Below are positions 1-5,658 of a DNA stretch of 10,658 nucleotides, piece by piece. Under the pieces are notes generated by a model. The model did no database searches. It had not been told where the DNA came from and worked only from the letters and a program-made list of their open reading frames with translations. Source of the DNA: an uncultured Actinomycetes bacterium. GTDB lineage: Bacteria; Actinomycetota; Acidimicrobiia; Acidimicrobiales; RAAP-2. The stretch is taken from NCBI GenBank assembly GCA_903854175.1, contig CAINVQ010000072.1:1-10658 (forward strand), given 5' to 3'. Positions within the stretch are counted from its first letter, which is position 1. Each line of letters begins with the position of its first letter. The translations under genes were made by a program, and so were the position numbers.

Positions 1-48
1 CGAATTGGTGACGTTGAACAAATTGCTCAAGACCAGGGTTGGATTTAA
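1..48 (+). CDS. Possible C-terminal tail of an upstream gene (partial)
   Basis: Frame 1 is open from the first base to a TAA at 46-48 and encodes a short acidic tail ending in DQGWI. The codons look protein-like, and the palindrome in front of bioY begins at the very next base, which would suit the end of a gene. Only 15 residues are visible, so no family can be named and the frame may be accidental. The other open plus-strand frame here runs on into bioY out of phase and looks less likely. Confidence 0.3.
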   Translation, partial: RIGDVEQIAQDQGWI

Positions 49-123
49 CCGTCAATTAACGGAAATCACAATGCTTTACGTCGCATGTCCTAAAGTATCT
101 TTAATCATTCAGAAGGAGTGTTT
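49..123 (+). promoter_or_regulatory. bioY leader with a 14-bp imperfect palindrome and a Shine-Dalgarno
   Basis: Bases 49-62 (CCGTCAATTAACGG) match their own reverse complement at 12 of 14 positions, so they could be a repressor operator. Weak TANNNT-like -10 candidates lie at 91-96 and 96-101, with a poor -35-like TTTACG at 75-80; none is convincing alone. A strong Shine-Dalgarno AAGGAG at 113-118 stands 5 nt before the ATG at 124 and fixes the bioY start. Biotin transporters are commonly repressed by BirA or, in actinobacteria, BioQ; I do not see a clear match to either published operator. Confidence 0.4.
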
Positions 124-726
124 ATGTCAACCGCCTCAATCACACTTAAGCAACCTCGAGTTCTTGCAGATGTTCTGCCAAAGTCACTAACTACTGACAT
201 TGCACTCGTAGTAGGGGCAGCTGCGCTAGTTGGATTACTTGCCCAAGTATCAATCCCACTCGGGTTCACACCCGTCCCACTGACAGGTCAAACTCTTGGA
301 GTACTCCTTGCAGGTTCAGTGCTCGGATGGCGCCGTGCGACTGTTTCAATGAGTCTCTACCTTTTTGCAGGACTCGCAGGAGTCCCTTGGTACGCAGAGC
401 ATTCACACGGAGTTCCAGCATCTGGCTCTCTTGGGTACATAGTTGGCTTCATATTCGCTGGGGCGCTTCTAGGTGCACTTGCATCTAAAGGTGATTCAAA
501 AGATGTTGTTAGAACTATTGGTTCAATGATTCTCGCAGAAGTTGTTATTTATGCCTTTGGAGTTATTTGGCTCGCCAACGTGTGGCACTGGTCTGCCGCA
601 GAGGCAATCAAGTTGGGTCTTGCACCATTCATTATTGGTGACATCATCAAAGCAGGAATTGCAGGACTCGTGATTCCGGCAACGTGGCGACTAGTAGACA
701 AAGCCGACAAATCTAAATCAGAGTAA
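124..726 (+). CDS. bioY: Biotin transporter S component BioY
   Basis: Encodes a 200-residue integral membrane protein of the BioY family, the substrate-binding S component of biotin ECF transporters in the cytoplasmic membrane. The family signature is visible: the PVPLTGQTLGVLLAG segment at about residues 50-65, then a Gly-rich LYLFAGLAGVP stretch, a GSLGYIVGF segment, and near the C-terminus FIIGDIIKA. About six hydrophobic helices can be read, and the length is normal for the family. The ATG at 124 is chosen because AAGGAG lies 5 nt upstream; an in-frame GTG at 118 overlaps that site. No energy-coupling genes (bioM, bioN) are next to it, so it would use a shared ECF module encoded elsewhere or work alone, as reported for some solitary BioY proteins. 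It suggests that the cell scavenges biotin. The gene ends at a bidirectional terminator shared with the convergent crotonase gene. Confidence 0.95.
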   Translation: MSTASITLKQPRVLADVLPKSLTTDIALVVGAAALVGLLAQVSIPLGFTPVPLTGQTLGVLLAGSVLGWRRATVSMSLYLFAGLAGVPWYAEHSHGVPASGSLGYIVGFIFAGALLGALASKGDSKDVVRTIGSMILAEVVIYAFGVIWLANVWHWSAAEAIKLGLAPFIIGDIIKAGIAGLVIPATWRLVDKADKSKSE

Positions 727-744
727 CCCTGAATTTATACAAAT

Positions 745-774
745 AAACGCCAGCTATAAAGCTGGCGTTTTTTT
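745..774. terminator. Bidirectional intrinsic terminator between bioY and the crotonase gene
   Basis: A perfect 8-bp stem pairs 748-755 (CGCCAGCT) with 760-767 (AGCTGGCG) around a 4-nt loop. On the plus strand seven T residues follow (768-774), making a textbook terminator for bioY. On the minus strand the stem is followed by TTTATTT, so it also serves the crotonase gene. The minus-strand stop codon (754-756) lies inside the hairpin, at the loop and the 3' arm, and the last codons of that gene encode the 5' arm. Confidence 0.9.
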
Positions 775-1437
775 GTTGGTTGCGAATCCAATAAATTCTG
801 CAGTTGGGCCATGAACTGTGTTCTTCTGCCAACCCATTGCTTTACGGTCAAGCGTGGTGTGAGCTTGCGCAATCGAAATTGCGTGTGAAAGGACTTCGTC
901 CTCACCTCTAATAGATTCAACAATCCCCGCAGCGAGCGCTTCAGCTCCTGAATACTTACGAGCAGCAACACCTGCATCTACTGCAGTTGCACGTGGAAGT
1001 CGGTTTAGGAGAATTGAATACAACTGATCACCGAGTGGCATTCCGATTGCGGTCTCGTTCATGCACCAAAATCCGCGGTCTTCTCGCATGACACGCTGAT
1101 CAAATGCGCAAGAAATGAGTGCACCTCCCGCATACGTATGTCCATTGAGCGCAGCAACTGTGTACGCCGGGAAAACAAGAATTCGACCAATAGTGCGCTG
1201 TAGTTCTTGCACTGTTGCAGAAAGTTCCGTTGGGTTGTTTCCAAAGCGAGCAAGGTCTAATCCATTACAAAAGAACTTGCCACTGCCAGTAAGAACTACT
1301 GCAAGTGGACCTTCCTCTTTTTCGAGATCATCAAAGATTTGATTGATGCGAGCAAGGGAATCGAAGTTAATCCGGTTCTCCCCCTCGTTCCATGTAATGA
1401 CCGCAACTTCACCGTGTTTAGTAACTGAAATGTCCAT
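754..1437 (-). CDS. Crotonase-fold protein, enoyl-CoA hydratase/isomerase family
   Basis: A 227-residue crotonase-superfamily protein, expected to act on acyl-CoA thioesters in the cytosol. The oxyanion-hole segments are present: GSGKFFCNGLDL at residues 51-62 and NGHTYAGGA at 98-106. True hydratases carry two catalytic glutamates. Here the first position, in the stretch after GG at 104-105, is hydrophobic, whereas the second is kept as Glu128 in NETAIG. That NE-T-x-[I/L]-G context resembles delta3,delta2-enoyl-CoA isomerases, which use one glutamate, so isomerase is a better guess than hydratase. The protein is shorter than typical 250-260-residue hydratases, with a short C-terminal helical region. 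The ATG has no Shine-Dalgarno; a TATGCT box 6 nt upstream suggests a leaderless transcript. The stop codon lies inside the terminator shared with bioY. The family call is firm; substrate and exact reaction are unknown. Confidence 0.88.
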   Translation of the reverse strand: MDISVTKHGEVAVITWNEGENRINFDSLARINQIFDDLEKEEGPLAVVLTGSGKFFCNGLDLARFGNNPTELSATVQELQRTIGRILVFPAYTVAALNGHTYAGGALISCAFDQRVMREDRGFWCMNETAIGMPLGDQLYSILLNRLPRATAVDAGVAARKYSGAEALAAGIVESIRGEDEVLSHAISIAQAHTTLDRKAMGWQKNTVHGPTAEFIGFATNKKTPAL

Positions 1438-1481
1438 TTGCCGAGCATACGACGATGCGCCATGCGATGTAAGTTTGTTTC
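1438..1481. promoter_or_regulatory. Divergent leaderless-type promoters for the crotonase gene and pepP
   Basis: This 44-bp gap separates two divergent ATG starts, and neither has a Shine-Dalgarno. On the minus strand TATGCT (1449-1444) is followed by exactly 6 nt and then the crotonase ATG. On the plus strand TAAGTT (1470-1475) is followed by exactly 6 nt and then the pepP ATG. A -10 hexamer at that distance places the transcription start on or next to the A of ATG, as in actinobacterial leaderless mRNAs. A CTTACA on the minus strand (1473-1468), 18 bp from TATGCT, is a reasonable -35 and overlaps the -10 box of pepP, so the two promoters may compete. Confidence 0.55.
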
Positions 1482-2963
1482 ATGGCAGATGATCGCACTA
1501 TTCCAGAACCCGATGTTTCTGAGGAAAATCCAATCTCCGAGCACTGGGTATGGCGCGGAAAACATCGTGCTCCTTCACCCAGGGCCTTGGTGGACAGGTT
1601 TATGGAGAACTGGGGAGAGCAGCACCCAAATACTGATGTTCATCCCAGCGTGGAATTTACAAAAAAACGACGAGATGCTCTCGCTTCAAAATTCCCATCA
1701 AAAACATTACTAATCCCAACTGGGAACCTCAAGGTGCGTGCGAACGATACCGATTACAGATTTCGACCATCCTCTGACTTCTTCTACTTAACAAGCTGTC
1801 ATGAGCCTGATTGCGTGCTTGTCATAAGTCCCAAAGATGGCGCGACGTTGTACATAAGCCCTCGTAGAGATAAATCAACACATGATTTCTTTTCTGACTC
1901 GCGTTATGGGGAGCTCTGGGTTGGCCCTCGCCACGGTGTAGATGAGGCAGCCGTTCATTACGACATTAAAACCGCGCCACTTGATTCACTCGAAAGTGCG
2001 CTTGAAGGCTTGAAGCCTTTAGATGTACTGACTGTACGTGGATTCGATGAATCAGTTGACTGCATGTTTAAAGAGAACAAGCATGATGAAGAGCTCCATC
2101 AAGTACTTCATGAAATGCGTCTCACCAAAGATTCGTTTGAAATTGAACAACTACAAGTTGCCATTGACTTCACAGTCAAAGGCTTTGAGGACGTTGTACG
2201 TGCACTCCCAGAGGCTGAAGGTCGCGGAGAAAGAGTTATCGAAGGTATTTTTAATCTTCGAGCTCGCACTGAAGGTAACGATGTTGGCTACGACACAATT
2301 GCCGCCAGCGGATCTAACGCAACAATCCTTCACTGGACAAGGAATGACGGCAAAGTAAACAAAGGTGACATGCTGCTGCTTGACGCTGGAGTCGAATGCT
2401 CGAATCTCTATACAGCTGACGTAACTAGAACTATGCCGGTCAACGGAAAATTCTCTCCAGCCCAGCGCAGAATTTATGACGTTGTCTATGCAGCACAAGA
2501 AGCAGGAATCGCTGCGGTGAAGCCCGGGGTTAATTTTCGCGCAGCACACGATGCATCAATGCGTGTTCTCGCCGAAGGCTTATTCGATCTTGGAATTTTG
2601 AAAGAAGAGCCCGAGCACGCACTGCAAAAGCATCTTCAACTACACGCCAGATGGACACTTCACAGCGTTAGCCACCATCTAGGCCTTGATGTTCATGACT
2701 GTGCGCAGGCACGTAATGAGCAGTTCATTGGACCACTCTTCGAAGGTTATGTTCTCACGGTTGAACCAGGTCTGTATTTCCAGAAGAATGACCTGTTAGT
2801 TCCAGAGCAATACCGCGGTATTGGTGTTCGTATTGAAGATGACATTCTTGTCACCGCTACTGGCGCGAAGAATCTTTCAGCAGGACTTCCTCGTCAAGCG
2901 GACGAAGTGGAATCTTGGATGCAGGAAGTCTGGCGTCGAGGAACGACAAACCTTCAGTTGTAG
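1482..2963 (+). CDS. pepP: Xaa-Pro aminopeptidase (aminopeptidase P, M24B)
   Basis: A 493-residue cytosolic metallopeptidase that removes an N-terminal residue preceding proline. After a polar extension of about 55 residues comes an aminopeptidase P N-terminal domain (about 60-200), containing a RPSSDFFYLT segment, followed by the pita-bread catalytic domain. All five dinuclear metal ligands are recognisable: Asp301 (LLLDAG), Asp313 (TADVTRT), His398 (SHHLGLDVHD), Glu428 (TVEPGLY) and Glu452 (GVRIEDD). His405 in the VHD motif is also kept. Length and extension match actinobacterial aminopeptidase P. The ATG at 1482 has no Shine-Dalgarno but follows a TAAGTT box by 6 nt, suggesting leaderless translation. 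Its TAG (2961-2963) is only 3 nt from the stop of the convergent P450 gene, with no terminator hairpin visible between them. Confidence 0.95.
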   Translation: MADDRTIPEPDVSEENPISEHWVWRGKHRAPSPRALVDRFMENWGEQHPNTDVHPSVEFTKKRRDALASKFPSKTLLIPTGNLKVRANDTDYRFRPSSDFFYLTSCHEPDCVLVISPKDGATLYISPRRDKSTHDFFSDSRYGELWVGPRHGVDEAAVHYDIKTAPLDSLESALEGLKPLDVLTVRGFDESVDCMFKENKHDEELHQVLHEMRLTKDSFEIEQLQVAIDFTVKGFEDVVRALPEAEGRGERVIEGIFNLRARTEGNDVGYDTIAASGSNATILHWTRNDGKVNKGDMLLLDAGVECSNLYTADVTRTMPVNGKFSPAQRRIYDVVYAAQEAGIAAVKPGVNFRAAHDASMRVLAEGLFDLGILKEEPEHALQKHLQLHARWTLHSVSHHLGLDVHDCAQARNEQFIGPLFEGYVLTVEPGLYFQKNDLLVPEQYRGIGVRIEDDILVTATGAKNLSAGLPRQADEVESWMQEVWRRGTTNLQL

Positions 2964-2966
2964 GAA

Positions 2967-4178
2967 CTACTTAAGAACGCGAATTGGCAAATTACGTGGG
3001 CCACGGATTTGTCCAGGAGCCCAAGTAACACCCGCAGCATCTGCAAGTTCAAACTTCGGATAACGCTTAATGAATTCTTCAATAGCAATTCGAAGTTCTA
3101 GACGTGCGAGGTTGGAACCAGCACAGCGGTGAATACCGAGGCCGAATGCGACGTGACGGTTTTCTTCGCGGTCAATGATGAACTTGTCAGCATCCTTAAA
3201 TGCTGCAGGGTCACGGTTGGCTGCTGGGAAACCAAGAAGGATCCAATCATCTTTCTTCATAGGACATCCCATGTAGTCCATGTCTTCTTTTACGAGACGG
3301 GCCATGGTTACAGGTGCATAGAAGCGTAGGAACTCTTCAATGGCGACTGGCATTAGTTCTGGCTCATTAACAAGACGTGCAAGGTCGTCTGGATTCTGTG
3401 CGAGGTGCCAAATAGTTGCACCAATTGAAGACCATGTGGTGTCAATACCCGCTACAAGAATTAGGACGATTGTTCCACGAACGTGTTCCATTGAAAGCTT
3501 TTGGCCTTCCATCTCAACATTCAAAAGGTATGAAGTGAGGTCGTCACGTGGGTTGTCAATGTGGTCTTGAATTTGCTTGGTGAAGTACTCATCAACAGGC
3601 TGGAAGCGCTCAATACGCTCTTCTTCATCTTCGAGGTCTACACCACTGATGATGATGTGAATAATCTCGCGGAAGAACTCTTCGTCTTCTGGTGGGAATC
3701 CGAGCATCTTCGCAATAACAGCAGGTGGAATGAACTGTGCATACTCATCACCAGCATTAACAATTTCGTGGTCACCCAAGTTGTCAAGCAAACGATTGCA
3801 AAGCTCACGGATAGCTGGCTCCAGAGCATTCACTGGTCCAGGTGCGAATGCAGGAAGAATTAAACGACGTGCGATTGCATGGAACGGTGGGTCTGAAGTA
3901 ATTGGAGGAGCAACACCAATTGGTGCAGGAAGTGCATCCTCGCCTGGTCGACCGTAGTTAACAATCACAGTGCGGCTAGTGAAGTTGTCAGTGTCCTTAG
4001 CAATCTTTGACACGCCTTCGTGTGTTGCTGGGAACCAGCCCCCACCGTATCGGTCAGTGTGCGCAACCGGGCAACGACCGCGCAGGTCTTCCCAGATTGG
4101 GAACGGATCGTTTACCCATTGTGAGTCCGTGTGGTCCCAGTCAGTTGCAAAATCTTCTACAAGTTTCTTGTCGGTCAT
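2967..4178 (-). CDS. Cytochrome P450, downstream copy of a tandem pair
   Basis: A 403-residue soluble bacterial class I P450 with no membrane anchor. The diagnostic motifs are intact: DPPFH and the following RRL at residues 96-106 (C-helix region), the I-helix oxygen-activation motif AGIDTT at 243-248 with the Asp246-Thr247 pair, the ExxR pair Glu282-Arg285 in EEFLR, and the heme loop FGLGIHRCAG with Cys352 as thiolate ligand. It should be a monooxygenase fed by the ferredoxin encoded two genes upstream. It is about 83% identical to the adjacent P450 by hand alignment, with 16 of 46 differences at residues 57-102 and 16 at 167-200, the B-C and F-G regions that usually set substrate choice. 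Its ATG lies 1 nt after the stop of that gene (TAA A ATG), so it is probably co-translated. The substrate cannot be told from sequence. Confidence 0.95.
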   Translation of the reverse strand: MTDKKLVEDFATDWDHTDSQWVNDPFPIWEDLRGRCPVAHTDRYGGGWFPATHEGVSKIAKDTDNFTSRTVIVNYGRPGEDALPAPIGVAPPITSDPPFHAIARRLILPAFAPGPVNALEPAIRELCNRLLDNLGDHEIVNAGDEYAQFIPPAVIAKMLGFPPEDEEFFREIIHIIISGVDLEDEEERIERFQPVDEYFTKQIQDHIDNPRDDLTSYLLNVEMEGQKLSMEHVRGTIVLILVAGIDTTWSSIGATIWHLAQNPDDLARLVNEPELMPVAIEEFLRFYAPVTMARLVKEDMDYMGCPMKKDDWILLGFPAANRDPAAFKDADKFIIDREENRHVAFGLGIHRCAGSNLARLELRIAIEEFIKRYPKFELADAAGVTWAPGQIRGPRNLPIRVLK

Positions 4179-4179
4179 T

Positions 4180-5391
4180 TTATTTCAATACCTTTACTGG
4201 GAGATTTCGTGGTCCACGTACTTGTCCTGGTGCACAAGTTACGCCTTCTGGGTTTGCTAATTCAAATTTTGTATAACGATTAATGAACTCTTCAATTGCA
4301 ATACGGAGTTCAAGTCGAGCAAGGTTTGATCCAGCGCAGCGATGGATCCCAAGTCCGAATGCCACGTGTCGGTTTTCTTCGCGGTCAATTACAAACTTGT
4401 CGGCATCTTTAAACACTGCAGGGTCGCGATTTGCCGCTGGGAACCCAAGAAGAATCCAGTCGTCTTTCTTCATTGGACAACCATTGAAATCAAAGTCTTC
4501 CTTGACCATTCGACCCATTGTTACTGGAGCATAGAAACGAAGGAATTCTTCAATAGCGGTTGGCATGAGCTCAGGCTCATTAACAAGTCGCGCAAGGTCG
4601 TCTGGGTTTTGTGCGAGGTGCCAAATAGAAGCACCAATCGCAGACCACGTGGTATCAATGCCAGCAACAAGGATCAAGATCATTGTTCCGCGTACGTGAT
4701 CATGTTGAAGTTTTTGTCCGCCTAATTCCACATTGAGCAAATACGTTGTTAGGTCATCACGTGGATTGTCGATGTGATCTTGAATTTGCTTGTCGAAGTA
4801 AGCCTCAGTCTGAGTTTGAAGTCGCTCAATCTCAGCTTCATCTTGCATGTCAGCACTACCAATGATGTTGTGAATCACTTCACGGAAGAAGTCTTCATCC
4901 TCTGGTGGGAATCCGAGCATCTGCGCAATCACTGCAGGTGGAATGAACTGTGCGTACTCATCTCCAGCATTGACAATTTCGTGGTCACCCAAGTTGTCGA
5001 GAAGTCGATTACATAGTTCACGAATTGCTGGCTCAAGAGCATTGATTGGTCCTGGCGCGAACGCTGGAAGAATCAGACGTCGAGCATCAACGTGAAACGG
5101 TGGGTCAGAAGTAATTGGAGGAGCAAGTCCAATTGGAGCTGGAAGATCTTCATCTGTTGGACGGTTGTAACTAATAATTACTTGTCGGCTTGAAAAATGA
5201 TCAGAGTCTTTTGCTACCGCTGAAACACCTTCGTGTGTTGCGGGAAACCAAGCGCCACCGAAACGTTCAGTATGTGCAACTGGGCAACGACCACGTAGGT
5301 CTTCCCAAATTGGATACGGGTCATTCACCCATTGTGGGTCGAGGTGATCAAAGTCAGTAGCGAAGTCTTCAACGAGTGGACGGTCAGTCAT
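4180..5391 (-). CDS. Cytochrome P450, upstream copy of a tandem pair
   Basis: A second 403-residue class I P450 with the same complete motif set and numbering: AGIDTT at 243-248, EEFLR with Glu282 and Arg285, and FGLGIHRCAG with Cys352. The start lies 2 nt after the stop of the ferredoxin gene. Its Shine-Dalgarno (GAGGAG) is formed by the last two Glu codons of the ferredoxin, so translation is probably coupled. The start-to-start offset to the next P450 is 1,213 bp, consistent with tandem duplication; synonymous sites have drifted, so the copies are not recent, although a run of about 26 bp in the region encoding residues 133-141 is identical. Residues 103-166 differ at only two positions between the copies, while the B-C and F-G regions differ heavily. 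This pattern suggests divergence in substrate rather than simple gene dosage, but that is inference. Confidence 0.95.
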   Translation of the reverse strand: MTDRPLVEDFATDFDHLDPQWVNDPYPIWEDLRGRCPVAHTERFGGAWFPATHEGVSAVAKDSDHFSSRQVIISYNRPTDEDLPAPIGLAPPITSDPPFHVDARRLILPAFAPGPINALEPAIRELCNRLLDNLGDHEIVNAGDEYAQFIPPAVIAQMLGFPPEDEDFFREVIHNIIGSADMQDEAEIERLQTQTEAYFDKQIQDHIDNPRDDLTTYLLNVELGGQKLQHDHVRGTMILILVAGIDTTWSAIGASIWHLAQNPDDLARLVNEPELMPTAIEEFLRFYAPVTMGRMVKEDFDFNGCPMKKDDWILLGFPAANRDPAVFKDADKFVIDREENRHVAFGLGIHRCAGSNLARLELRIAIEEFINRYTKFELANPEGVTCAPGQVRGPRNLPVKVLK

Positions 5392-5393
5392 GA

Positions 5394-5588
5394 TTACTCC
5401 TCAATAAAAATTGCGTGCTCAGGGCAGTTAGCCTGCGCAAGCTGTGCAAGTTTTAGTGACGATTCATTAAGCGTGCCATCACCAATCACGATTCCGTTGC
5501 CCATGTCGTCAAATCCGAATAGGTCTGGAGCAATAGCAAAACAGCGTCCTTGGCCTTGGCAAAGTTCCGCGTCGATTGTTACTTTCAC
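5394..5588 (-). CDS. [3Fe-4S] ferredoxin, P450 redox partner
   Basis: A 64-residue ferredoxin of the single-cluster type found beside actinobacterial P450s; it carries one electron at a time to the heme protein. Cluster ligands are Cys10, Cys16 and Cys55 (C-x5-C then CP). The position that is a fourth cysteine in [4Fe-4S] proteins is Gln13 (CQGQGRC), which supports a [3Fe-4S] cluster. The protein is acidic, as expected for docking to a P450. The start is a GTG at 5588-5586 with a G-rich ribosome site (AAGGGGGG, 5599-5592) just upstream. The gene is first in a ferredoxin-P450-P450 operon with gaps of 2 and 1 nt. A palindrome lies about 45-65 bp upstream. A ferredoxin reductase is not present in the window and must come from elsewhere. 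Confidence 0.93.
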   Translation of the reverse strand: MKVTIDAELCQGQGRCFAIAPDLFGFDDMGNGIVIGDGTLNESSLKLAQLAQANCPEHAIFIEE

Positions 5589-5630
5589 AAGCCCCCCTTG
5601 AGTAGATACTTGAAACTTACCACCCAGTAG
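5589..5630 (-). promoter_or_regulatory. Leader of the ferredoxin-P450 operon
   Basis: This short stretch lies between the ferredoxin start and the palindrome. On the minus strand it holds a TATCTA box (5608-5603) that fits a -10 TANNNT pattern only loosely, with no good -35, and a G-run at 5597-5592 serving as ribosome site. If TATCTA were the -10, the leader would be about 8 nt and would cut into the ribosome site, so the true promoter may lie elsewhere or transcription may come through from serB. Confidence 0.25.
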
Positions 5631-5658
5631 AACCCTCGATTCACTGGTGAATCGGGTT
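5631..5658. repeat. Inverted repeat or hairpin between serB and the ferredoxin gene
   Basis: A perfect inverted repeat pairs CGATTCAC (5637-5644) with GTGAATCG (5647-5654) across a 2-nt spacer. It extends outward imperfectly through AACCC (5631-5635) and GGTT (5655-5658), reaching into the serB stop codon. As RNA on the minus strand it forms a strong hairpin directly after serB but lacks a U-tract, so it would be at best an atypical terminator. As DNA, an 18-bp near-continuous palindrome about 50 bp in front of the ferredoxin start is well placed as an operator for a dimeric regulator of the P450 operon. The sequence alone does not decide between the two. Confidence 0.6.

Noticed and set aside
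118..123. An in-frame GTG six bases upstream of the bioY ATG as an alternative start.
   Set aside because: It overlaps the AAGGAG ribosome site at 113-118, which is ideally spaced for the ATG at 124.
5..190. A plus-strand reading frame from position 5 running into bioY.
   Set aside because: It overlaps bioY out of frame, has no ribosome site and shows no recognisable family.
764..776. A-rich heptamer in the crotonase gene (minus strand) next to a hairpin, as a programmed frameshift site.
   Set aside because: It is only a few codons from the stop, the hairpin is too close to act as a stimulator, and the A-tract is explained as the complement of the bioY terminator U-tract.
2960..2970. GTAG-GAA-CTAC as a terminator between pepP and the P450 gene.
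   Set aside because: A 4-bp stem with a 3-nt loop and no U-tract is too weak.
4342..4725. A long plus-strand frame opposite the upstream P450 gene.
   Set aside because: Similar antisense frames appear opposite the other P450 as a by-product of its codon pattern; the sequence has no family features and no ribosome site.
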